Shown piece by piece: positions 46,241 to 57,309 of a DNA stretch of 64,000 bases (positions within the stretch are counted from its first letter, which is position 1; the number at the start of each line of letters is the position of its first letter). The stretch comes from Berberis thunbergii (Eukaryota; Streptophyta; Magnoliopsida; Ranunculales; Berberidaceae): NCBI GenBank assembly GCA_003290165.1, contig QNQO01000543.1:372001-436000 (forward strand). Direction: 5' to 3'. Made by a program: the position numbers and the translations under genes. The notes beneath the pieces are model-generated. The model was not told where the DNA came from and did not search any database. It was given only the letters and a program-made list of their open reading frames with translations.

Positions 46241-48279
46241 GTATCGAGAAAAGTGATCAAAATGAACTTGTTTAGAACATAATTTTCTTTGCAAATCTCT
46301 GCAGCAAAGTGTTAAAATGTATTTTCTTAGAGTTTCACATATGTTTCCAAGAGCCTTCCAAATTTCAGAACTTGATTACATCAATTTCTCATAAAGGCAT
46401 CCGAAGATATACTTCAGGGAAACTCAAGTGACATGAGAATTCTAGGCTCTAGCTTAATGTGGAGAAATGGTAACTTACCAGACTAAATTGACCAAGAAAG
46501 AAAGGCCATCATCGAATTTGGAAAGAGCTTTTTCTAGGCAATCAAATGTATAACCTGAATGCACATGCGTAAACATGCAAATCAGCCTATTTCTAAGTTA
46601 ACAATTTTAATTTTTCAGGAAAGAAGGTGTTTGATCTTACCTGCATCCGAGTTCCCTTTAAGTGCACCAATAACCTCTGCACTGAAGGTGTCCGTGTACT
46701 CATGTAGGCAAACAATTCTTCAGCAAACGCCATATGGGCAAATGAAAGAGGTATACAACCTACAAACATGAAAATTGCAAATAAATGAGAACGTTTACAG
46801 TGTGTGTGTGTGTGTGTGTGTGTGTGAACACAAGAAGAAAAACTGACATGGGTCACAATTGCTGAAGTTTATGTTTGTTTGATAAGGGATGGCATGTCCC
46901 GTATGAAATGTGAACACCAATAAGTTTGGTCACGTTTTCTAAATTATACGGTTTGTTCAATCAGGACAATCTCTCTTGTTCTTTTCTCAATTCCCTTCCG
47001 ATTCCCATTTTCAAACTGTGGGTTGCGAACTTGGGATGATCCCAATAACCCCACAAGGAAATCATCTTTGATCCTTCTTCTCTTTCACCAGAAATAGAAC
47101 CTTAACCATGCCTAGCAGTATATCAACATTGCTGAAATTTGGTACCAATTTTCACACACACCTCAAAAAAAAAAACCATTCACTAAACTAATCTTTATTT
47201 TAACTAAAATAATACATATACTGATTCTAAAATCAGGGATGCAGACATTACTAATAAAAATATTCCTTCAGATAGTCAAGTTGCTTTCTTATTGATTTTT
47301 AAGTTTGGGTTTCAAAAGGATAAACAATTAGAATAAACAATCAAACACCCACAAAAATTTTGTTATGCAGATTCTGGGATTTGAGATCTACAATATTTAA
47401 ACCCCAAGTACATAGAGAAGAAAAAATGGGGTTCTGAAACTCACCTTGTTGTTCCATCAAACAAAGGAAGGGGCTCTGAAGTTGAGTTCAGAACAGGTGG
47501 AAGAACCTCTTGCACATCTCTGCAGAATAAAAGAAACAAATGGGTCAAAATTTTGCACAAAAGAAACAACCCCAAAGAGAGATTTTAAGCAAATTTGCAT
47601 GGATTTAGAGAATCCCCATTGATCAAATTCGCAGAAAAATTGTGAGGGTGACAGAGAAATGGATTGGAACTCTACCGTCACTTCTCTGCCCACCAAATCC
47701 TTGAAGTAGGAGAAGAACAACTACAAGAAGAAAAAAACCAACAAATCAAAAACACCCCATGAAAGGAACTACAAAACCCATCATCAAAACTGTAGAAAAA
47801 AAAAAGCAAAAAATTTGACTTTGAAATAGATAAACTCAAAACAACAGATGGGGAAATCATGTTAAAGATTCAATTTTTCAAGACACAGTGAGAGATTTTA
47901 CCATCTTTTCACCTATTTCGCTAGAAAGAAAGAAGGGAGGATGGAGAGATCGACGAGACCTTTCGCTTTGGTTTTTTCTTTGGAGCCAAAAGTGGCTTCT
48001 TCTTTGGCTCGAGCGGGAGAGGGAGGGCTTCTTCTGTCGAGCGGGAGAGGGAGGGCTTCCTCGGTCTTCGTTGGGGGAGAGGGAGTGGCTCTCTTCTCTG
48101 TCTCTGTGGAGATGGAAATGGGGAGAGGGAGAGGTTCCCTCCTTTTCTCCCCAAAAATTTCGATTTCCTTTTTTTTTTAATCGACGCAGGAGCACGTGCG
48201 AGGGACGACGCAGGACCATGTGCCTAGGAGGGTCCGTCCCATAGGGCGGGCTATGAGGACGGGCCAGCTAGAATTTTTC
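46241..48279 (-). repeat. Right arm of large inverted repeat
   Basis: Reverse complement of 41751-43793, with small indels and a longer (GT)n run near 46799-46826. Together with the left arm and a 2.45-kb spacer it makes a ~6.5-kb palindromic locus. Confidence 0.9.
46479..47519 (-). pseudogene. Lambda GST pseudogene (right, inverted partial copy)
   Basis: Same three 5' exons on the minus strand: 47445-47519, 46641-46759 and 46479-46554. The internal deletion (CPY to FAEEL) is shared, so it predates the duplication. The exon-2 donor is intact here (GCAGGTAAGAT), unlike the left copy. Exon 3 has lost one C, giving a frameshift. The duplication stops in the following intron, so exons 4-6 are missing. 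Confidence 0.85.
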
Positions 48280-49754
48280 ACTTCTCCGTACACTTATGCT
48301 TCCTCTTTCAAAAATATCGAATTTTCTTCAAAATTATTGACAGAGGGCTGGTGAATTCACGATTTGAATAAAAATTATAACTAAAAAAAAATTGGCATGA
48401 ACTTTCTAGTTTACCATGCAAAGTGCAAAAAATGCATTGAAATTTTATTTAAAAGTTAAATCCCCTACAATTTTAATTTACACTTATCAATTTTTTAAAT
48501 AAATAAATAAATACTAAATATACGCGCACATAAAGCGTCTCCATCCCTAGTAATGAAAACATCTATTTAAATGGTGGTGTTCCTTGAAAGGTAAGAAAGT
48601 CTTATTTGATTTTTTTTTCCCTTTTTTTTACATTGGTGTTTTACAAAAGAACTGGTGGATTCACATAGCAACAACCTTTTCCAATCCATGAGATGGAGGT
48701 GCCTTCATCCATGGGGCATGATTGCTTGGCTCAATAGTCACCATTAAAACTATGATAACAATAGTTATATGTCTTGCCCATTGTTCATTTTATGTGGTAC
48801 CACAACCGCAGAGCTTAGGCGTACAACTTTTTGCTCTTTGTGATGTCCTTTACTAGTATTTTGTTAATGTCATGTTGATCTTATATTCAAAACCAAGTTT
48901 ATACCAACAAAGATTTTGAAAGAGTAGAAGTAAGAATACAATGAGAATTTTATTTCTCGAGAAAAAATCAGCGTGAAAGAAAAAAATAATATGAACTGCT
49001 TTTACCTCTGATTCAAATATAACAACCAAATCATCACTGATCACATAAATGTAAATAATATTGTACCATACTATCATATAAATGTAAGACTTGGATTATG
49101 GTTTCTCTTTGGTCAAATTGTCTTTACCAATCAAGTTCTACATTCATATGTGGTTGATGATAATCAATCGTATTGACTAATAATAAGTTATTTAAATTTT
49201 AATGTCAATATAAATTTAACCCAATAGTAAGGCAAAATAAATCTATTCCAATTCCTGTCATGCCCCATTTGACCATATCACATGATTTAAAACCAACATT
49301 GCTCTAGTTTCGTTAGGCAAATTACTTTGATATCCATCTTATTTGGTAAAATTATCTTGACCCCTAATTATCTAAGGAGTGTTTGTTTTTGCTTATAGTT
49401 AGAAGCAAACTTATGAAATGGAACTTTTGACAAACCGTTTGTTTTTTGCTTTTAAATGGCTCTCAATTACACAAAAAAATCTAATTTCATTAAACAACAA
49501 GAAAATGTTCACTAAAAAGTTATGAATCCTTAATGAAATAAGATTAAAAAAAAGGGGAAATTTTTTCTTGAAAATCAAGATATTGCAGAAAAATCCATAT
49601 TCTCTAGCAAAATCAACCTTGTTACTTATTCAGGCTCATGTGTCAAATGATGTAGGCCATGATCAATTTAAGGTGAGGTGACCAACATCAAATTTCATTT
49701 TCAAGAAACCATCCAACCAAATATTACCTTATTTGCCTAATAAGTCACACCCAT
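48280..49754. other. Intergenic, no gene seen
   Basis: AT-rich with no recognisable coding region or clear repeat. Confidence 0.4.
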
Positions 49755-49762
49755 ATTTGTCA

Positions 49763-52242
49763 TTAGGGGTGAGTACGGTCCGGATCGGTTCCAAAATTTG
49801 AAGAACCTAACTCGAATAGTTTAAATTTTAATGGTTCCAGTCCGGTCCGGATTCCTTCATTTTGATCATTGGAATAAAACCTAACTTGAACCGTTCTAAG
49901 CGGTTTGGTTCCTACGGCTCCACTAAATTATTTAGTTAATCATTTATTTTAATTAAAAAATAAATTAGAGCAAGCTACGACAACAGTAGCTAGGGGTGGG
50001 CAAGGGATGAGATGGGACGAGACTTACCCATCCCGTTCATACTGGATCGGAGCGGGATGGGAAAAACCCATCCCGACTTCGTCCCATCCCAAACGGGTTC
50101 GCGACGGGACATGATCAACGTGCTCTGCTTAATCAGAGAATACATAATCTGAGCAAAATCAGACGCAATATCATAATCTGAGCAGAATCAGAGCAGTATC
50201 ACCATGAAGACATAACATTACTAAAAAACTAAAGATTTACACACTAAACAATATACTAATTGAATACAACCACAACATAAAATTAGCAGCGGAAACATCG
50301 TAATGGAGAAAAGGTTAGAGAGGATGACCAATTCTGTTCTCTGTACCATTATATGATTCGCTTTCAGTTCAATTTTATGGATGACTACAGTTCAACATAC
50401 ATCATAAATCTGCTATTGGCATATCATCACTGTTCTGTTCAGTTCAGTTCAATTGTCCAACTCGCTAAAATACTAGTATACCACGCAGTTCAATATAGAC
50501 ATCTAAGTTTCCAACTTTCAAACTAACTTGTCACAAGTTTCATTGTAACTACTAATTACTGCATGTAAGAGTTGGCTTAGGAGTCATAAATGCATGTACT
50601 TGTAATCAGATATGACAAAATTAATAAAAAAAAAATACTACTCATTTAAAAAGTAATTTCCAATCTTTCTAGTTCATTTTGAGCTTAACAAAGATAAACT
50701 ACAAGATCTAACATCAATAGTTTTTATTTTATTTTATTGTAATGTTATTTTCCAAAACTTATATCATGTCAACACTGAGTTAGGAATCGGAGAAGTCAAA
50801 ATCTAAGTAATCCTCCAACACTAAGTAACCCTAAACCTAAAGGAATGAGAGAAGTGATTACAAATTTACAATTATACATCACTGAATTTGTATGGGCATC
50901 CAAATATTGCAATCCTAAAATAAATAAATAAATAAAAATATTAATAATAAATATTAAAAAATTAGCTCGAGACAGGACGGGATTGGCGGGATTGAAAATC
51001 TTCATCCCATCCCATTCTAAATCGGTACGGGATGGGATCGGGATGAAATTATTCAATCCCATTATGAGCCAGAAAAATCGGGACTGGATCGGGATCGGGA
51101 TGAGATACCCACCCCTAGTAGCAGCAACAAGCAAATGACGTACAACAATACAATACAAAGAAGAAGATAGAAATAAACAACAGAGAATAATAAGAATCCA
51201 TTACTCACGGCTTCATAAAGAAACTCTAAATACATAAGCCATCTTCTTCTTAATGCATATCATCTCCTCCTCCCAATTTTCAGTAACATCCATTAGCTCT
51301 GTGGGCTGTGAAAAATGATGGACCTTTAAACATAGATCGACTAAAGTAAAGGATGAATTTTTATTAACAGATCCATAGAGAAGAGGAAGAAAAGAATACT
51401 TTTTATGAAGAAATCAACATAAAACAAACACTAAGAAACAAAGAAGATGATAAAAATCAAGGATAAACTTTGATAGATGCAAATCCATGACGATGTCTTC
51501 ATTAGATCTCAATTCAAACCATTTCAATCCCCTTTAGAAACCTCTTTCAAAAAAGATTTCAAACAATGGCGACAAGGAGAAGACGCCTTAGGTTACATTG
51601 TTCTTCCGACGAAGAAGAAGAGCGATCTGAATGAGAAGAAGCTCAACACCATCACTAGCCACGACTATCCACCACTCCAAACCAAAGCCCTTACCCCACC
51701 ACCAACCATTGTGTTATACAACTTATCTCCTCCATCTAACCCTTTTTCCTTGTGTCCTCTCCATAACAAGTTGGTCGAGAGATGGAAAAGGCGACTGCAC
51801 GACTCTGTGTGACAATGGCAGTGACTGTGTTTGTGGGATGGAAAGGACGAGAGGAAGATGGAGCGGACGAATGGAGATGGAAAGGACAAAATGGCCATGA
51901 GGGAGACTTGCCTTCAGAGATTTGTGAGAGAGACAAACCAATTAAGCAAAGAGGGAGATGGAGAGGACAAGAGAGGGATATGTGCTCGTGTGAGGTCGTG
52001 AGCTTTGCTTTGCAGTAAAAATAAAAGTAATATAAACATAAAAAAAAAAACTTTTTATTCAAAAGGGTTGGAACCAAATCGTTTAAATAATAAGTTTTGG
52101 AATCAGACTCGATTCGTTTTGTTACGGATCCAAATTGAATCGGACCGTTTCATAATGTTTAATATTAAAACCGGACTATTTGTGCTTAGTTCGATTTGGA
52201 TTAGTTCGGAACCGTGGTTCCTCGACTCGTTTACCCACCCCT
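49763..52242. mobile_element. hAT-like element (outer), non-autonomous
   Basis: A 2480-bp element. The left end is TTAGGGGTGAGTAC and the right end TTTACCCACCCCT, inverted. It is flanked by the 8-bp duplication ATTTGTCA (49755-49762 and 52243-52250), the hAT length. Subterminal GGTCCGG/CGGTTCC words occur at both ends. No transposase. A second element lies within (49991-51116). Short ORFs at 51477-51900 do not look like a known protein. Confidence 0.75.
49991..51116. mobile_element. hAT-like element (inner, nested)
   Basis: Starts TAGGGGTGGGCAAGGGATGA and ends GATACCCACCCCT; the subterminal regions are inverted GGGATGGGA/TCCCATCCC words. Flanking AGTAGC (49985-49990 and 51117-51122) is a short target duplication. 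No coding content. Confidence 0.65.
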
Positions 52243-52250
52243 ATTTGTCA

Positions 52251-52662
52251 CTCTATCACTTACTCAACACACATCTCAACACCACCCATAGACACAAAGG
52301 CTTTCTACATCTTTCTCCAAGGAATGTGATTTCTCGAAAAATGTTAAAATTTCATGAAATATATATATATTAGTTACCAATTTTTTTTTTGAAATTTGAA
52401 ATATTTTTTTCATTAGCCAATCTTAATCTTAGTACATTTTAATCTATTATAACCTTGGTTTAATATTAAAGCTTTGTTATATAAATGATTATTATGTAAT
52501 ATGTAGTTTGTATGATAGTACCAGACTTGTGGTAATTATAAGAAAATGTTAGAAAATCATGTTTTTGCAACTAGGGTGACGTGGCGTGATCTTGAAAGAA
52601 TGATGAAATTTCCTAAGTGTTTATGTGTATATGTAATAAGCAAAAGTTTAAAATGCTTAAAT
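52251..52662. other. AT-rich intergenic DNA
   Basis: No feature apart from an AT microsatellite near 52362. Confidence 0.4.
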
Positions 52663-52744
52663 TATAGAATCGTGATTCAATGAGGTTAACCTCACAGGAC
52701 TCGATGAGGTTAACACTCTCCACCATTGAATCTAATAGATCTAA

Positions 52745-53033
52745 GGGTGTGTTTGGTTGCATGGAATCCTATGTCATGGAAATCCATGAGGTATCACTCC
52801 ACATCCACCATTTGATTTTGTAAGCAATGGTGGGAATGAAAGTCTTATGAACATGAGAATCACATGTCTTGGGGGTACCAAAGAGTTAGATTTCCATGTT
52901 CATGTGACTTTCATTCCTATCATTGATCACAAAATCAAATGGTGGATGTGGAGTGATACATCAGTTTAGCCTAAAATATAGGGGTCCCCTCATGGATTCC
53001 CATGGCATAAGATTTCATCCAACCAAACACACC
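52745..53033. mobile_element. Foldback MITE A
   Basis: About 288 bp, nearly a full hairpin: GGTGTGTTTGGTTGCATGGA on the left pairs with the right end, read in reverse as GGTGTGTTTGGTTGGATGAA. The pairing extends through CACTCCACATCCACCATTTG. Confidence 0.75.
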
Positions 53034-53037
53034 TCAA

Positions 53038-53249
53038 GGGTCTATTTGGTTGCACAAAAAATAGACATGAAAATTGAAAATCCGATTCCGAGGCTTCACC
53101 CTCGGACTTGAATTCCTAGGAGTAGTAGGCAAATATTCTTATAAATAATCGATTTCCTGTTAGTAAATAAACAATCAAACAACGAAGATTTGTATAACAA
53201 TGAAAATATATTCTATTCCCCAAGGAAAATGGCTAACCAAACAGACCCC
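53038..53249. mobile_element. MITE B
   Basis: About 212 bp with inverted ends GGGTCTATTTGGTTGC and, in reverse, GGGTCTGTTTGGTTAGC. It abuts MITE A with four bases between. Confidence 0.7.
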
Positions 53250-54040
53250 TAATAGATTAATTTTAGGCCTATATTCCACTCTTTAACGATAGGAAAAATT
53301 ATGGCTAACAAGTCTCTCCATATTTCCAATTAGCTAATCATTAACCAAAAAATAGTAAAAATATTTCCTCAACTAGGTTTCTTCCTGCTTGAATGACTCT
53401 CCATTTACACAATAACTCTTTTTTTCATTCACAAACTCTGCAAGGCAATTGAAAAGAAAATCAAAATCACATGTTATTTAGCTAACCTGGGAATCATCAA
53501 ATATAGATAATAAATTATTGTTTTAATTGAATACAAATAGTAAATTAAAATTCCCAATATATAATTCTCGAAATAACCTTATACATGCAAAAGTTGGCCA
53601 ACTCTAAAGGTTGAAGCAAGACCATGGCTTTGTAAAAATTCATTAGTACTTGAGGCTGTACACAAATCATTTTTTTAAGGTTGGCAATCTAATAAACTCA
53701 CATTCAACATAAAAATCACTTAACTAGATCTTATATAAAATATATCACAATGGTGGGTGGAGGATTTATTTGGATTTTCTTCTCAGATGCCTTGCAGAGT
53801 TTGTGAATGGTAAGAAGAATGCTTGTTGAAGGGAGAAACGTTCAAGAAGGAAAGAGACCTAGTTTCTTATTTTATTTTTGATCAAAATTAGAAAACGTGG
53901 AGAAAATCTTTAACTATAATTTTTTATATCGTTAAATAGTGGAATATAGCCCTAACATTAATCTGTTAGATCTAATGATAGAGAGTGTTAATCTCACCGA
54001 GTCCCCAGAGATTAAACTCACTGAATCACGACTCTAAATA

Positions 54041-54720
54041 TATTATTAACTTGAACATTACAATCAAATATATATATATATATATATTTTATACACAACA
54101 AAATATTTCTTAAAATTAACTAAATTACCTAAAAAATAAAAATAAAAAAATAAGCTCAATCGTTTCCTTCCCCCAACCAAGGAAACGTCAAAAGCGCAAT
54201 ATCTATCCCAAATAAATTAACTTATCATCATCTCAACCTGACCACTGACCAAATGACAGTTGATGCTGACGTGGCTCTCCAGCAATCGTCCGTTGCGTCG
54301 ACCTTTAGTTTCTCCCCTTGTGAATGTCATTACTGCACACAGCTAAGCTCGCTGTCAGCACTGCTAAGGTCCACTCAACTCTACTGTCCTCTCTACCTTT
54401 TATAACCGTTGATGTGACACTATTCACGCGTCTGAATGTGGACGAAACGTACATTCATCGCGTACGTTAGTACTTGACTGGATTCCACGTAAGTAGGACC
54501 CACGAGATTTTTTGTTTTGGTTCAATGACAGTTTTGGGTTCGATATTGATGGTATCCACACGAAAGTATGAGTCAGATGGATTGTCTCCAGCTGAACTTT
54601 TCCATATTTATCACTTATTTGTTCTTCTTTCTCTTCTATTACAACTTAGGACTTGCACTCAAGGACATTCCACTCTTCCAAATTTCAAGGAAGGCCACAC
54701 TCCCAAACTCCCCATGGATC
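54041..54720 (+). promoter_or_regulatory. Inositol oxygenase upstream region
   Basis: Upstream DNA of the inositol oxygenase gene. It includes several ACGT-core words (TGACGTGGC near 54268, CGTACGTT near 54461) that in plants often bind bZIP factors. Their role here is inference. Confidence 0.4.
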
Positions 54721-54729
54721 CTATAAATA
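54721..54729 (+). promoter_or_regulatory. TATA box of inositol oxygenase gene
   Basis: CTATAAATA, 110 bases before the ATG at 54831; transcription would start near 54750, leaving a leader of about 80 nt. Confidence 0.75.
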
Positions 54730-54830
54730 CCCCCCCATTTTTTCTTCCTTCCTCATTGCATTTGCATTATTCACCTTTCTTTGTGTTTGGTTTTGCGCTT
54801 TCTGTATCACCAAAAAAGAAAAAGAAGAAG

Positions 54831-56513
54831 ATGACTATCATCATTGAGCAATCTCAACTTGGTAAGTGCCTTTTTTTCTTCTCTTTTTTGGATATTTGTT
54901 CTTTTATAAGGTTTGGGAAGTATATGGTTTGATGAGACGTTTGGTGCAGAGATTGAAGTGGATGCAAAGGAGATGAGCTCCAAGGAATCACATATTGAGT
55001 TAGTGTTGGATGGAGGGTTTGTGGTGGATGCTAAGAGCAAGGAGATAATCTCCTCTAAGGAGGAGGAGGATTCTAAAGAGGATCAGTTGGTGTTAGATGG
55101 AGGATTCATGGTGCCTGATAACAACGCCTTTGGCCAAACATTCAGGGACTATAATGCTGAAAGTGCTAGGAGAGAGAGTGTGGAGGAGTTCTACAAGAAT
55201 AATCACATCAACCAATCTGTTGATTTTGTAAGCAATCTTCAGTCATAATCTTGTATTTATTTTCAGTTTTTTTTTTTTTTTTTTTTTACATCATTGGTTG
55301 TTACTTAAAAATTTGTTCTTGTTGCTGGTACTTTAGGTGAGGAAAATGAGGGAGCAGTATGGAAAATTGAACAGGGTACAGATGAGCATATGGGAATGTT
55401 GTGAGCTCCTGAATTCATTTGTTGATGAGAGTGATCCAGATTTGGATGAACCCCAAATTGAGCATTTGTTGCAAACTGCTGAGGCCATCAGGAAAAACTA
55501 CCCTGATGAAGATTGGTTGCACTTGACTGGCCTTATTCACGGTAAAAAATTATAATAATGAAAAGAACTGTTATTTTTATTTGTTTTTGAATTAATTGTC
55601 TGTCTTGCTAATTTCTTGGAAAATTGTTCAGATCTGGGAAAGGTTCTTCTCCATGAAAGCTTTGGAGCACTTCCTCAATGGGCTGTTGTGGGTGACACAC
55701 ACCCTGTTGGATGCGCTTTTGATGAATCAGTTGTTCATCACAAGGTATCCTTTACTTTCAAATCTCACTTTAAATCAACATATAGCATAGGGTTGATAAA
55801 TTAAGCTGATTTTTTTTTTTTTGGGTTAATAGTATTTTGAGCAGAATCCAGACTGCTACAACCCTAAATACAACACAAAGTATGGAATTTACTCTGAAGG
55901 CTGTGGCCTTGAAAATGTTTTGATGTCATGGGGCCATGATGACTACATGTACTTGGTGGCCAAGGAGAACAAAACTAGCCTACCTTCTACAGCTTTGTTT
56001 ATAATTAGATACCATTCTTTTTATCGTAAGTAAATTGTAAAAATTTAGAGTTTTGATGAATAGTTTGTTTAAATTGCGTAGAATTAACAATATTTCACTA
56101 TGCAGCCTTACATAAAGCTGGAGCATACAGATACCTAATGAATGCGGAGGACATTGAGAACCTCAAGTGGCTCCATGTATTCAAGTAAACATCATGAATC
56201 CATCAAATAAATTACTATAATTTCTCACTTACTTTGTAGTTGTTTTTACTTACAATTTTTTTCATCCTTGTATTTGCAGCAAGTATGATCTTTATAGCAA
56301 GAGCAAAGTTAGAATTGATGTCGAAAAAGTGAAGCCATACTATTTATCTCTCATTCAAAAGGTTATATTTGTTTCCCTGAATCTGAATCTCAATTGGAAA
56401 TTTCCGTAATTTGGGGATCTGATTCCTTTGGTTACTGTTGTTTTGGAAGACACTAACTTTTGGTGATTGGATTTGGTTGCATGCAGTACTTCCCTGAAAA
56501 GCTATGGTGGTGA
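54831..56513 (+). CDS. MIOX: myo-Inositol oxygenase
   Basis: myo-Inositol oxygenase (EC 1.13.99.1), a cytosolic di-iron enzyme cleaving myo-inositol to D-glucuronate, feeding UDP-glucuronate and cell-wall sugars. Eight exons with GT-AG introns: 54831-54861, 54950-55227, 55337-55541, 55632-55744, 55833-56025, 56106-56184, 56280-56361, 56487-56513. They join in phase to 335 residues. Motifs: [23 protein letters not shown], iron-ligand HD pair at 171-172 ([18 protein letters not shown]), [35 protein letters not shown], and the ending KYFPEKLWW. It is about 18 residues longer than the usual 317 because the acidic N-terminus carries the LVLDGGF motif twice (residues 28-34 and 57-63). No lesion seen. 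Confidence 0.95.
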
Positions 56514-57309
56514 AAACTTTCAAGTGGGATGGAAGGAAATTTGGTGGTGATTTTTTAAGGCACTACATCTTCAACTTTTGGTCCCCTATTGAAGATTGGA
56601 TTACAAGAGATTTAGATAATGTGTTAAACTTGTATGTGTAAAAATAACTATGTATCTTTGTTTACAATGAAATTTTTTTGGTTGATGTGAAATAGTATAA
56701 ATTATAATGATTACATTTACTTTTTTCTTGCGGTGAAGACAAATTCAAGTTTATGGTATTTTTTTTCTTAATTAAATACTAAAAGTACCATGTGCATACT
56801 AATGCGTCCAAATTCATTCCTGTTCATTTTGAAATGCAAAAATGAGCAGTGGTAAACCAGAGACCACCGTTGTGGTGGCCAAAGACATTCTGATGGTAAA
56901 GTCAGACACTTGAACAAGGATGGAACCTTTCTCATCTGTTTTGTTCACCTTATATGATTAGGGTGTTTTATGCCTTCATTGACTCTACCTTTGAATGCAT
57001 GATGGAGTGAGGAGATCCCGGTTAGAATCTTCCCTCATCAAGTTATATCTATGTAGGGTTTTTTACCCGTCCATGACTGATCTTCTTTGACACTTGGCTC
57101 TCTTTAAGACTCAATGCTTGATTAGACCATGAATAACATAAATGGACATTAGACTTCAGAGGTCAGTATTCGAGCCTTATTGTTCAGTGACAAACTCTGA
57201 GATTCTTACTATATTGGGCTCGCATAATTTGGGTCCGGGCGCCTGACTTACAGGCTGAATAGAAGTTAACTTGGGCCTGACTTGGACTAGGCCCAAGCCT
57301 GGTCTATCA
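56514..57309. other. 3' flank of inositol oxygenase gene
   Basis: 3' untranslated region then intergenic DNA. Near 57230-57310 a GGGCCTGACTTGG/CAGGCC-rich patch resembles mobile-element ends. Confidence 0.4.

Larger units (their letters stand above)
52663..54040. mobile_element. TIR element interrupted by two MITEs
   Basis: Left TATAGAATCGTGATTCAATG and, in reverse, right TTAGAGTCGTGATTCAGTG begin inverted arms of about 140 bp that continue through GGTTAACACTCTC and GCCTATATTCCACT. The left arm is split at 52740 by two MITEs (to 53249). A 9-base word CTAATAGAT occurs on both sides of the MITE block, as a target duplication would. No ORF. Confidence 0.6.
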
